A DNA stretch of 64,000 bases from Gymnogyps californianus (GCF_018139145.2 NC_059473.1:60060707-60124706); one strand, 5' to 3'. Shown: positions 38,364 to 50,742, counted from the stretch's first letter. The notes: generated by a model from the sequence alone, not told the origin. Translations and numbers: made by a program.

Positions 38364-38679
38364 GTTGGTATGCATGTTTTCTCTGCAGTTGAGAGTGATC
38401 GAGTCCTCAGAGGCAAAACGAAGAGGACAATGAATGGTGCTTTATACCTTTTGAAAAGCACAGGAGAAAATGAAACATTTCTTTATTGGAAGGAATATGC
38501 AAGAATTGTCACATAGAGACTTTGCAAGGACGGTTGCTTTATCCAATAGCTGTGACATCAGAGCTACAACTGGGCTAATAGTTGCCCTGTCTAGTTCTGT
38601 GCAGTGCTACCTTTTATTAAAACAACAAAAAATTCCTACATGGGCCATATATCTATTTTCTTGTCTTTGCTGTGTTAAG
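38364..38679 (+). other. TULP4: TULP4 short intron, 316 bp, open at its 5' end
   Basis: This intron lies between two phase-0 exons. The 5' splice site GTTGGT is weak. The TULP4 frame stays open for 50 intron codons to TAG at 38514-38516. The 3' end is T-rich and ends AAG. No repeat is visible in it. Confidence 0.9.
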
Positions 38680-38841
38680 GTAAGCGACTTTACATGGAGC
38701 CATGATGGGACTCAAGCACTTATCTCCTATAGAGATGGATTTGTGCTGGTTGGTTCAGTCAGCGGACAAAGACACTGGTCTTCAGAAATAAACTTGGAGA
38801 GTCAGATCACCTGTGGAATATGGACTCCAGATGACCAACAG
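38680..38841 (+). CDS. TULP4: TULP4 internal coding exon, WD40 region (54 codons, phase 0 to 0)
   Basis: The translation runs VSDFTWSHDGTQALISYRDG, then FVLVGSVSGQRHW, then LESQITCGIWTPDDQQ. It directly continues the previous exon's ...RGAQ as in TULP4 of other vertebrates (from memory). The content is WD40 blade sequence, with SHDG turns and a GIW strand. The acceptor is a T-rich stretch ending TGTGTTAAG at 38679. The donor is CAG|GTAATG at 38842. The 162 nt equal 54 whole codons. Oddly, the exon's first bases, GTAAGC after AAG, form a near-consensus 5' donor as well as the 3' acceptor boundary. Only 316 bp separates it from the previous exon, while the next intron is about 18.5 kb. I am confident in gene and boundaries. 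Confidence 0.96.
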
Positions 38842-39609
38842 GTAATGGGGCTTTTAGAGGTATTAACTGTGTTGCATTGATATGCTATAGAATACACCTC
38901 TTACAATGTTGTTAAGTAAAATGGCACTTTGTAAGAAGAGTTTCCCTCAAAACTGGTGCTCCCACAGATAACAAAAATTTAATTCATCCTGTCATTCTGA
39001 TTAGACAAATATGATAATGTACCAAGTTACCTATCATCACTTTTCACCCCGATTCATATGCAGTCTTATTCAAAGTTAGTTGTTTGAGACAGGAATCTGT
39101 AATTGTACCCCTAATTTGTTGATATAGCTATCTTGAAAATGCATTTGAGCAGAGATACAGCCTGGACTAGTAAACATCTGACTGGTCATTTCTGTATACC
39201 GCTGTCCAGTCTGCACTTGCAGCAAAAGCAATTCCAGTGACAGATATGGTTATGTTTGCCTTCACATGAGCAAATGGATCCAATTGATTGAGTGTCAGAG
39301 AGACCTCTTAGCCTTATGCAAACAACGTAATTTAAAAGAAGGCCATTTTTCCAACCGTTGAGTCCAGAACTTGCTGAGCTTTGAAAAAGCCAGTTAAAAG
39401 ATTCTTCTTTACTATTTTTCTAAAGAAGCATATGGTATTGGTCACGTCACCATTTATAGTGGGGCTTGAGCTAGCCCATTGGTTTCACTTGCAGAATTTA
39501 CAATGGCCCTTTGCCTTTCACTGTTGAGCTTACTAGAATGGTCTTTCCTTCCACATGCTTGCTGTCGTTTTGGTTAATGTGTGTATAATATAGTACTGAA
39601 AGAAATGAT

Positions 39610-39852
39610 GGGGGTAGAATAGTGCAAATAGAAACTGTGGAAGAAATTCTTTACTGTGAGGGTGGTGAGACACTGGAACAGGTTGCCCAGAGAAGTTGTG
39701 GATGCCCCATCCCTGGAAGTGTTCAAGGCCAGGCTGGATGGGGCTTTGAGCAACCTGATCTAGCGGAAGGTGTCCGTGCCCATGGGAGGGGGGTTGGAAC
39801 TAGATGATCTTTAAGGTCCCTTCCAACCCAAACCATTCTATGATTCTGTGAT
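39610..39852 (+). mobile_element. CR1 LINE 3' end, well preserved
   Basis: Recognisable blocks are GAAATTCTTTACTGTGAGGG, GAACAGGTTGCCCAGAGAAG, GTTCAAGGCCAGGCTGGATG, GATGATCTTTAAGGTCCCTT and the terminal CATTCTATGATTCTGTGAT. The copy is cleaner than the others in the window, so probably the youngest CR1 here. It lies in sense orientation about 770 bp after exon 38680-38841. Confidence 0.95.
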
Positions 39853-40029
39853 CACAACTGGATTATTTTCCTTCCTTCATTTTACACCGCCATGAAAAGG
39901 TGGTGGTTCAAGACTCAAGGTACCACTGACTTTAATTTAGAATACTATAAATCCATCCAAGATAGAGTTATTTTGGGAATTGCTAGTGGAATATAATAGC
40001 ACTAATAATATGCATTTCTGCAGCAGCAT

Positions 40030-40270
40030 CTAATAATTTTAGGGTGCTCTGCAAAGAATAATGAATTAATTATTGCAACACTGCTCTGTAAAGCCAGGGA
40101 GTCTAACTGCATCTTTTTGAATCTGGGGAAATGTAAATCTTGACAATAAATAATTTACTCAAGATCAAGAGGAAAAGACAAGCAGCAGAAGTAGGAGGGG
40201 AAACTAAGATCTGATAGCTCTCAGTCCTGTGTTTTAAATATGAGGCTATCCCATTTGTGTGATACTCAGT
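40030..40270 (-). mobile_element. MIR-type SINE, antisense
   Basis: On the + strand the order is AGGGTGCTCTGCAAAG, ATTATTGCAACACTGCTCTG, AATCTGGGGAAATGTA, AATTTACTCAAGATCAAGAG and AGTAGGAGGGGAAACTAAGA, then CTCTCAGTCCTGTGTTTTAA. This parallels a reverse-complement MIR (ACAACACCC..., GATGGGGAAACTGAGG, AAGTGACTTGCCCAAGGTCA, GGCAGAGC, GAGTCCCAGTCC). Divergence is high but block order is preserved over ~240 bp. Confidence 0.75.
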
Positions 40271-43200
40271 TGTTGCTGCTGTATTTGGAAATATCTTCAC
40301 TTGAGTGGTTAATTTGGGGTGACTGACTGCCTCTAATTCAGTTTAGCCAATATGTTTGTACTTTCTAATCTGGATGCTCCGTAAGTGGTTATTCCAGGAA
40401 ACAAACACTTGTTCAGTGTCCAGATAAGTGCATTCGAACATAATGGCCAATTCCAGCTGTGTGAAAATCGCTTGCTTGAGTTACAGGCTCTGCTGCTGAC
40501 AAACTCACTGAAATAGAGACCAAAACCAGCCACGAGCTTGATGTTGCTCTGCGCAGTTCTCCTAACTATGGAGTTTGCGTGTTAAGTGGTGATGGATCTG
40601 TGTACTGTTCTCCAGAGTTGGTGGAAAGAAGCGATCTTCTAAAATGTATTTAGATGTATTTGCCTCTGCAAGCACAAGGACGTATGATTCACTGAGGTAC
40701 TAGGCGAGAGACTACGCTCACTTGAAACTAAAATAGCAAACCGGAGGGGAAGGACATTGCATATATTACACACAAATAAGCACATATGGAAATGGATACC
40801 CTTACTAGCTTATCTCCTTATCTAATTTCTCTCCTAATTTGTATCTGTACAAATGAGAAGAAAATATTATTCTAGTCTAGAGTAGCTTCAGCATCTTCCC
40901 TATTGCCTAATGTAATCTCCTTGTCAGTACAGTGGGTGAAAGAGAAATGTCAACATTTAAATTTATATTTTCATACTATTCTTTTTGTCACCCCTCTGGC
41001 ACCATGAAGATTGCTAGTGAAAGTATTCCTGGAAAACGTTACACTCTACGGTCCCATGACCTTTAACGCAATTAACTTGGAAAGTTACATTTCCAAGGGG
41101 AATGTATTGTTCAGTATCAGTTTTCTATTGTCCTGATAAAAATTTGCTCAATATAGTCTGTCTGTTCACCTCACTCTTCAGTTCTCTTAACTTTCTCCCT
41201 CAGCCCTCTGCTGCATGCATCCTCCTCTTTTCTTCAAGTCTCATTTTCCATCTTTTCTCTTATCTGTCTATTTAACACCAGTAGGCTATCACCTCTGTCA
41301 CTCCTCACCACGGCTCTGTGGCAGCTCTGCAAGAGGAGGCTCATTTCCTACCACCATGTTCCTGTTGAAGGCAAGAAATGGTTGGAGCTACAGTATTGCC
41401 AACCATCATCTTGTTTGACAGAGCATGTGTGGCCTCTGGGTTTGTGTCCTTGCTGTGCAGTGACACAGGCTTGTAAGTAAAGCAGCTGAGGTAGTGGCTG
41501 ATGCCACCTGTGGTTGAAATTCCATAGTTAACGCTTCCCAAAGTCTTTTGAGAGCCTAGAGATGGGATGAGAGCTAGAGAGATGGCCAGGGTGGAGTACA
41601 GTCCTGCTGCAACTGAGCATATAGTAGTATCTTTTAACTGATTTGGTACGTACTTTGCCCTGATGAAGTTATTGGCTGATTTTATTAATACTAGATGCAA
41701 CTGTTCTGCATTTTCTTTTAGGAAGAGAGTGGTATCATTCTTCCTGTGGCTCTGTTGTTTTTCAGGATTTCTTGAGCTCTCCTCTGTTGGGGACAAACTT
41801 ACTGTGAGTCATAGGACAGTTGATACAATCTGGTTGACTGCAGTGCTTTCTTTCTCAGCATAATATGTTGTCAGATGATCTTCTCATAAAGGTCATTGGC
41901 AGATTTTTACTGTGGTTCACACCCAGGCCTTGAGTGTGGACTTTAAGCTATAGGCTTCTTCAGCTAATTCAACACATAGGCCTTTTGATTGTGATTCTGC
42001 ATGTTTATTGTAGAGGACTAGAAATTAATTTTCTCACTTCATTGTGTGTCCGTAGTCCTGCTCATTAAGGTGTTTCCTGCTCCTGTACACTATAACCAGA
42101 GCACGCGTCTGGCCAAGGCAGAGCGCCCCATTATACCAATGGCCTCTTGAGGATAATAAGCAAATACACGCAACAGGAAGACTTTACAGGACTGGGTCCT
42201 CTGTATCTCAAGCAGACTGCCATACGAGGGTTAAACTTGGACAAATGGGATCACTCAGGAGTGTGACCTTCCTCTCACTGTTTTGAAATGTTTTTTCCGG
42301 GACTACAAGAGGCTGTAGTAGAGCCTGCTTCCTTGGGGTCGTGTGGAGTATTTTTCTGGTGAGAAGGCTCACATAGGATCATGTAGGGATGAAAAGTATA
42401 TTTGAAAAGAAAAGTAAATTTGAAATATCAGAGAATGCTGTATCCTGTCTTGAGACAGTTCTGTGGTATTGTACCATGCTTGTTTGCAAAGAGGGAGTGT
42501 ACATACCAAGTAGATTGAATGACTTCCCAAGTGAGAAAAACTTGAGTTTTGTCTAGCCAAAGGGTTTAATTATAGAAGCAATGTCAATAAGTAATTGAGG
42601 ATTTTTCTTAAGCCCACAAGTCATATAAAATATCTTTCCAGTGCTTCATCTCCCCTCCTGTGTGCTCGCTCAGCTCCTAGTGACATTTTTCTATCAACTT
42701 CTGCTGGCCTTGGGCCATCCTCTCCCTCTCCTTCTCCCAGATTTTACCTATTAAAGAGGCTTATCTCTGTTCACGATGGAGAAAGGCATAGTGTCAGAGA
42801 ACTGGGTGAGAACTGTAGAGAGGTCTGATTATCCTCTTGTTTATAGCAATATAATGTAACTCCCTGAACTTCCCTGGGGTTGTTTCTGTTGCTGTTTCTG
42901 TGTGTGAGAAGGGAATCAGAAGGAAATCACTCTCCAATAGAGGGAAGCCTTGATGAAAATGAATGAATATATTTTAATTCCTGGATATCCCAAGAAATGC
43001 TATTAATCTATATTTGTTCCCTGCGTCTCAACTAGCGTAAATTATTAGACTTTTCTGACAGCTGTAAGAGCCCATTTCTGTTTTTCCCTCCTCCTCTTTC
43101 CTGTTGTAAGCTTTTATTTGTGGAAATTCAGGGACTGGCCAGGATTCTCTTTGGCCAGGACACGACAGACTACAGGTACGTGTGAACTTTGCCAGCACAC

Positions 43201-46200
43201 TTCCTTCTGTTTGCTTTGAAAACAGGTATACAAGCAGTTAGCTAATTTGATTTGCATCCTGCTGGGTACAACATTAACTATTATATGTGGTCCCATTGCA
43301 ATGCAACATGCGTTAGTACTAAGAATGTGTAAATACAGGCCCCAAGTTTCAGCCTGTTCTGTGTCTAATCATAAAAAATTCTGCTCTCGGTGGAAGAGAA
43401 AAGCAGCACCGCGTTAAGAACAGATACTGTCTGCACTGCAGGGTCTTACAAGACACTGGAAGAAAGCGATGACACCAGTAGCAGATGAAACTGCTTTGTC
43501 TCAAAATGCAGGGTGCGGGAGGTCTGTATGTTGGGGGTTTTTTAAATCTTCTGTAGTTTGCAGTAGCTGTGCAGGAAGGCAGTTTCTATGCTGTTAGTCA
43601 CTCCTGCTCCCAGCGCTCGCCATCCCTACTCCCATGGCAACCACAGACGCTTCAGCATCTTTTTCCCTGACAGGCACGAGGCAGGGCCAGGCTTCAGCTC
43701 CTTCACCTTGCCTGCAGGCACCCTGCCTGCAGCACTTCAGGGTAGAGCCCGGGACCCAGAAAGGAGCTTCACATGAAGTAGCATGCTACTTTCTGGGTCC
43801 AGCGGTGTAGTCGGGTGGGATCTATGTGCTAGTACAGCACTTGGTGCCTTACATGTCCCTAATGGGATCAGCACTGTGCTGTGCCAGGTGGCTGCCATGA
43901 GATAGGAGCTACGGCACAATTCTCACCAGGAGGTAGGAGCTAATTAACAAGAAGTGCTGTCAAACGGTTACTGGTGGCACCATGCGTTTCATGAGCTTGC
44001 CTCTCAGGCTCCTTGGTTTTGATGTGGCTTTAGTCCCTGGCAGGAATTTTAACTAATAAATCCATTATAGTAGAGTCTGCTTTTGGATCCCCCCATTTTC
44101 ATCTGTGGACTATGATTTGCAGTTGCTACCTCCTTTTCAGGGAAATAGTTGTTCTGAACAACTCCTAAGCTGAAAGTAGGGATAGTAGCCTTACCTAGCT
44201 TCCAGAACATGGCTTAAAAATAAGGAAATTATAAGTGTTTGAAAATGTTGCATCTGTTTGGGCTATGATGTCATCTTCTCACCTACATCCTCTTTTGCCT
44301 GCTGCTCTGGAACGAGGAGTTTGTGCTTCCATTCACCCTACCGTTTTGGTTTTAATCAGGTGCTGTAGCGCACGTCTGATTCAGGCAGTCCTTGCTATTG
44401 TGGTAGTCACACTGATCAAGTTTAATTATGCTCAGACATCTAGCTGTGTGAAAAAAAATCTTGGAAGACAGCCTTCTAATGAGTTGACAGAATGATGAAA
44501 GGGAGCTACAAACAGGCAACTGGGGCAGTATAGGGAAGGCAAATATTTACATTAATTATTATGAATGAAAGGAAGGAAGGACAAAATGAAAAAAATTACA
44601 GCCTGTAAAATTTGAAAGTGTAAGCAATTATTTTGGTCTTTATTATAATACTTCTTGTCCCAATTAAGGATCTTTACAGGTTCACGTAGAGGAGCCTTTA
44701 AAATGCCAGGGAATATCTATATTTTTGTGTCTTAACATATAAAAATGCATTTTTTCCCCATCAATTCTGGGTGCAGAGACTATCAAATGACCTTACATAT
44801 ATGTTTACAATGACTAGGGCCACTCAGAATTGCACTGTAAGGTACAGTCTTTGAGGAAGAACTGAAAGACTTATTTTCATTGATGGATGAATTACTCAGA
44901 TTACTGGGAAAAATGGCTAGAGGCTTTTTATAGCGTTGAAGAAGTCATTAATTAACTAGGCAGTTTATTCAGGCCACAAGGACTGCAGACAATGGTTAAA
45001 TCGCATATAAGGATTTTAACATTGCATGCTGCATAATTGAGTAGTACCATTAAAATGCAAAAAGAGGACAGGGGAAGGAGACTTCAGTTGTCTTTCAAGA
45101 TAAATCCGCTTGTTATAGAAAACAAACAGATAAACAAAACCCACCACAGCTTAACTGTCTTTAATATTTTGGACTAATTTTAGAAGCATTTCAAACCTTT
45201 GCGGCAGACTTGCTATTAAAATTAATGATTTCTGCTTGCTTGTGCTAAGGGTTCTGTGAATGTTTACTATCCTATTGCATCCTTTTATAGACAAAATATG
45301 TGGGTTTTTTATATATACTTAAAATGTTTAAATGTTTTTGCGGAGACTTTGTGTTCTTGTTTTATATATTTATACATGCTGGAAGCCAGTAACACTTTGT
45401 TTTTGTTCTTTGCTTGGTGACTTGATTTTTATGATGCCACATAATAGTGACAGACAGATTTTGTGTGAAAAAGTAATGTGAATTTTAAGTGCTAGTTAGC
45501 CTTTCTTTCTCCTGTCTCTTTTTATTATGTTGTTTTAAAGCTGCATTATGCAGCTATTTCTGAAATAATAGATTTCTTTTTTTTTTTCTTTTTTGGTGTC
45601 TATACATGGTTTTATTAGCATTGTCTTTCCTTTGCCTTTTTGTCTCAAGTAGGTTTTCATGCATCATTCTGCTGAGAATATGGCTTCCAAAAAGAAGGAA
45701 GGAGAAGAGTTAAATAGCTTGGTGCACTGTGCCTTTTTTCAGTTGTGCTCTCTTTTTCTCACTAGCAATGAGCAGCTGCACTGCAGATTTCAGTACTCAG
45801 ATGAGGACTTTATAGTTTGCCTTGAGTTTTGGGGAGGGTAGACAACAAGGATGTTCTCCTTGAAGCCTCCAGGGTTCATTTGCAGCTTCAGGAACCGTGG
45901 CATCTCTCTGCGGGTTTATTCCAGACAAGGTTTTTCCTGCCAGAAACCCTAGCCAATACTGCACAGTTACTGAGCGGGTAATTGAAGGAGTGGAGCAACA
46001 AGGTGGTGCTTCAATGTGCTTTCTTCTTCCCACTCACTTCATCTGTGTCTTTCCTAATCTTTCCCTTGATGCTCTTCATCCAGCCTGTAGTGGCAAGACA
46101 CTGAGAGAGCTGACGAGATGGTGCCATTTGTTCTAGTCGTGAGGGCTGTAACATGGGGGATGTTTATGGGCTGACAGCATCATGGCTTATGTTTTCTCAG

Positions 46201-49200
46201 TAGCTCTTGCAATGTTTCATGTCAACACTGTTTCAGATGAGTCTTGCAAAGAAATTTTTCCCTTAATGACTCTGTCTGAAAGGAGTAGTACAACTGTTTT
46301 AATGTTTTGCTCATCCTTGTAGACAGGATATTTGATGTTTGTTACTGTGAAAAGCGAATGGCTGAATGGATTTCTGCATCCCCTTGGATGCACAGTGTGC
46401 TAGGACGTACAGATTACCCTCAACAGTGTATCTTGTAACTCTTTACCTTGATCTGACATGCCACTCAGGTCACAATATCCTTATTTTAGTTGACCAGAAT
46501 CTGGGGTTTTTTAAGCTCTGCACACTCTCCCACGTCTTACCCTCCCTCAGGAAAGGAAGGATGTCAATGGCAGTGACAAATCAGAGATGGAGGGAGAGCT
46601 GAAGACTCGTTGTGCTATTCAGTTAATGTGTCCACTTAGCATTTTTATACCCAGTGCTGTCTTACATTTTTGGAGCATCGGTGTTTGAGTCAGCAAATTA
46701 AAGATGAGCACAAATAGAAACACGATCAGTCTCTGTGTGGGAAGGGTCAGGAAGAAAGAAGTCATTTGCCTCTCCTCTCACCTTGCTGGCACTTGTACAG
46801 AAAGATTTTCTCATATAGCCTGAAGTCTTTAGTTCTTTGGGACAGGGAGTACTTACTTGAAACTGTGCTTCTGAAAAGTTCTGTGTTATGCTTCAGCTGT
46901 GGGGCAAATAGTAAGAACGAGGATTTGCAGTGCACCTGTGCAAAGTAGCAGCACATACTTATGCTACTTTTTAGGCAGTGCAGGGAAAAAATGGAACCTC
47001 CTGCAGGAAGCTGCTCTCTTTCTAAGGAGAAGTCATATGTAAGGTAGGAAAATTGCTTTAATTTGTTTGTTCAGATTTTGAGTTGGTCAGGAGAGGGCAT
47101 GTGAGTGGAAGTATAATTCTTACAGAGGAAAAGTTCTCCAAACTGTGAAAGTATTACAGCATTTTTCAGAAACAGTCTGTTATTCCATTGCCAGAGCCAC
47201 TTGGCTGAGAATGCTTTGGCCCCAGGACCCCTTTGGTTCATCCAGAGCTTTGTGGTCTTTACAGTTCAAAAGAAATATAGCTGTCAGAGTTAATTTAAAC
47301 TTTATTATCACTGGGACTTGATCCGTCGATTTTTTGGAAGTTGGTAAGAAGACCAGGAGCCAAATGGGGTCTTGAACTTGGGTCAGATGTGTTCAAGCCT
47401 GTGAATAGTCTGAAACCTTGGTGCAGGGAAGGAGGATTAGAGGGATTGAATCTGGAGGAGGAGATTTGTGGATTTCTGCGCTAGGTCTTGTCTGGGAAAG
47501 CAAGGCCAAGTTTCATAGTAAATTGGAGATGAAAGGTGGTATTTTTGGAAAGTGATATCACATGGTCTTTCCATTGATCTGACAAAAAGAGATAGTATGC
47601 CAATGGAAAGTGGGAGCAGTATCTCTTTGTTCTCCAGAACCTTTCCCATCAGTGTTTCATCCTGCGTGGATTCAACTTGAGCTCTCTGCAATTTGTCTAG
47701 GAGCCAGTTTCTTGTTGGTGTTCAGACGTTGAGGGATTGTTGGCGACTGCATCAGCTGAAAAGGGATTAATCGTTCCCTGCTTTCCTTGCTTTTAGGAGA
47801 CAGTCATTCTTCTTCAGTGCCTCATTTCAGTAACAGTTTATTACTCAGCCTGTCTCCATGTTGACTCAGTTATACTTGACCTCACCCATTCTACCTATTT
47901 CCTGATCATGCTGAGTTACCGCTCTCTGCCAGCACCCGAGACCTAGAAGGAGAATGCAGAAGTTGAGGGGCTGGCTTCCATTGGCATATAGCTTAACCCA
48001 AGGGCTTATTGATTTTATATTACAAAATTCAAAACAGCAAGGACATTGCTTATATACTGCTTTGTATTTAATTTTCACTGGTGGGGAGTGCAGTCCTTGT
48101 TGCTAAGTAATACCATTTTCAATTAGGAGAAAATACTAACCACAAAACCCCAGCAGGAACTCTCAGACTTCTAAAACTCTGAAGGAAATTTTAGCTTCAG
48201 CAGTCAACATATCTTTCAGGAAATAACTAAAACCTGGCTTGGGAACAATGCAGGAGACTGCCAAGTGTTTCAGTTGACTTCTTTGCCTGATTGAGTGGTT
48301 GTTGGTAAAACTAATTGCATTTTCCCACCTAACAGTACCAAATAGTTGGTTTTGTTGCTATATATAATTGGATATATGTGAAGAATATGTGTTTTCATAG
48401 ACATGTGTGCACTTTCCTGGCAGAGTTTAGTGAGAAAACAGAAAACGGAGCTGCTTGAAGAGTGTTCCAGAGTATTTCTGCTGTGGGAGCTCAGTGGTCC
48501 AGGCTCAGAGTCCTGTCTGTGTTAAAAGCTACAGAAGATATTCTGTAGAAGGTGTTCCAGCTGCTGGCTTTTTGTTCATTTTGCGTACTACTTTGAATGT
48601 GATTTGAAACCTGACACAAGTTTAAGAAAAACACACAACTCTTTTCCACGTCTAAAATAAACTGAGGCATATTGTCAATTCAGTAAACATTATATAGAAG
48701 GGCAATTCTTTTGACTTAAAAATCTAATTGTTATAGGATGCTTTCTTGAAAAATGTCTCGAGTCAAGAAAGAATATAGAAATGTGTGTGCCTGGAAATAC
48801 ACAAGTCAGAATTAGTCCAGGTATAATTACAGGGGCATATAATAATCAGTCTTTCTGTGATTTGCCAGAATTGTTTCAAATAACGTTATCTTCACCTGGA
48901 CAGTTGCTTCCATCCCAACATGTCCAGAGTAGTTGCATAGCTTGAGATCTTGGGTTTGAGACTACTTACATTTTTGACTCCTGAAACGGTGTGCAAGGCT
49001 GTATCTCATTTACAGTCATTCAGCTATGTTATACTATTTTAGAGAGAAATAAAGCCAGTGCAGTTTGAATCCCCAGGTTTTAGTATTTCAATATTTATTA
49101 AAGGGATTTGTCACCAAGATCTCCAGTGTATTTACTTTGTCTCCTCATTTGAGGGCTTTGTAATAGTTGTCTAGACCCTATAGACTTTGTAAGAGAGAGA

Positions 49201-50124
49201 AGGAGCAAGCCTGAAAGTAGGTAACTAAACCAGTGCTGCTTTTGAAAGTCTCAAAAGAGAATTCCACTGCTGTGTATACATGCAGTTAGCTGGATGATCT
49301 CGTGGTGTATCATCCGTGTGTGGGGCTGGTAACTCCTCATGTCCAAAGGAAACAAAAACTCATCTCAGTTTTTTCAGACATAAAGGCAGTCAAAGAAAAC
49401 CTAGTGTTTTCCCTCTGAGCTTGTGTGTAGATTGTGGTGATGTCCCTTTTTGTGTAAGTTCAAGAAATAATTTTACAGTGGTTGAATTTTTAATGGAAAT
49501 AAAAAGTATTCAGCAGGAGAGCAGTTGTCTCCCTCTCTCTGGTTCTCGCTCGTTCTCTCTGCATTTTGAGGTAAAAAGAAGGAAAGCCAGAAATATCACA
49601 CTGAGAAAAAACAAACTTTCACTTTTTAATGTATCCTACGAGGCAGCTGCTGCACTGTCTCCTGCTTTGTGGTGGAGAAACAGTAAACAAGAAGAGCACA
49701 AGGAATACAAAATGCTAATACCACAACTAAATGGACTGCAAAATGTTGGAACTCAGCCTTGCAAGACTGGCATTTTTTTGTTAGGCTAATGAATGAAAAT
49801 GTTTAAAGGCAATAATTTTCCAAGTATTTCCTATGTTACTAAGCCTACCTGCATAAATAGAAGGTTGATCCGTCATTTTGTATATTAATCAGTTTATAGT
49901 TCAGTTAATTTTGGATCAGCAAAATATCTTTATCTCTATTAGTATGATGGCATTATGGTGACAACTGTGAAGGCTTTTCCTATCATGAATACTAATGTTT
50001 GTCCAGATGGCTAAATCAGGGCACACGGAACTAATTCAGCTTCCTTGAACTGCTCAGCATCTTCTGACAATGCAAATTCAGTTGGCCTTATTAGCATTTT
50101 TGCAGAACATAATTTCTGAGGTAC
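40271..50124. other. Intronic stretch, mainly unique sequence
   Basis: No recognised element apart from the nested palindrome at 43752-43800. GC is slightly higher around 43,600-43,900. Confidence 0.55.
43752..43800. repeat. 12-bp perfect inverted repeat with nested 14-bp palindrome
   Basis: GGACCCAGAAAG (43752-43763) is the exact reverse complement of CTTTCTGGGTCC (43789-43800). The loop contains AGTAGCATGCTACT at 43777-43790, itself a perfect palindrome that overlaps the right arm by two bases. It lies in a locally GC-richer stretch. It is not a bacterial-type terminator given the vertebrate context. Confidence 0.85.
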
Positions 50125-50129
50125 AGTGC
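50125..50129. repeat. Target-site duplication AGTGC, left of LTR 50130-50737
   Basis: Identical to 50738-50742. Confidence 0.9.
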
Positions 50130-50737
50130 TGTCCTGGTTTTGACTGGGAGAGAGTTAACTCTCTTCTTAGTAGCTGGTCCAGTGCTGTGTTTTGGATTTA
50201 GTGTGAGAACAATGTTGATAACACACTGATGTTTTAGTTGTTGCTAAGTAGCGCTTATCTTAAGCCAAGGACTTTTCAGTTTCCCATGCTCTGCCAGCAA
50301 GCAGGTGTGCAAGAAGCTGGGAGGGAGCAGAGCCGGGGCAGCTGACCTGAACTAGCCAAAGGGATATTCCATACCATGGAACGTCATGCCCAGTATATAA
50401 ACAGGGGGCAGTTGGCTGGGAGGGGCAGATCACTGCTCGGGCATTGGTCAGCAGGTGGTGAGCAATTGCATTGTGCATCACTGTTTTTTTTCCTTGGGTT
50501 TTATTTCTTTTTTTCCTTTTTTTTTTTTGTTATATTCCTTTTCATTATTATTACTAGTATTACTATTATATTATTGTTTTTGTTAGTATTATATTTTATT
50601 TTACTTTAGTTATTAAACTGTTTTTAACCCATGAGTTTTACTTTTTTTCGATCCCCCTCCCCATCCCACTGGGAGGAGGGAGGAGGGAGGGAGCGTCTGC
50701 GTGGTGCTTAGCTGCTGACTGGGGTTAAACCACGACA
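50130..50737 (+). mobile_element. Solo LTR, sense, 608 bp, target duplication AGTGC
   Basis: It starts TGTCCTGGTTTTGACTGGGA and ends GGGTTAAACCACGACA. The flanks AGTGC at 50125-50129 and 50738-50742 are identical. It carries TATATAAA at 50394-50401 followed by a GC-rich leader-like part, a T-rich and ATT-rich stretch (50484-50610), ATTAAA at 50612-50617, and a GC-rich 3' end. This is the order U3-promoter-R-U5 of an LTR. It sits in the sense direction of TULP4, so its promoter and poly(A) signal could in principle act on the gene. No retroviral coding region is attached. Confidence 0.95.
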
Positions 50738-50742
50738 AGTGC
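50738..50742. repeat. Target-site duplication AGTGC, right of LTR 50130-50737
   Basis: Identical to 50125-50129. Confidence 0.9.

Noticed and set aside
41341..41796. 151-codon minus-strand open frame
   Set aside because: No recognisable protein and no gene context. Considered chance, though a homology search would settle it.
49316..49789. 157-codon plus-strand open frame
   Set aside because: No recognisable protein. Not flanked by convincing splice sites that fit TULP4 phases.
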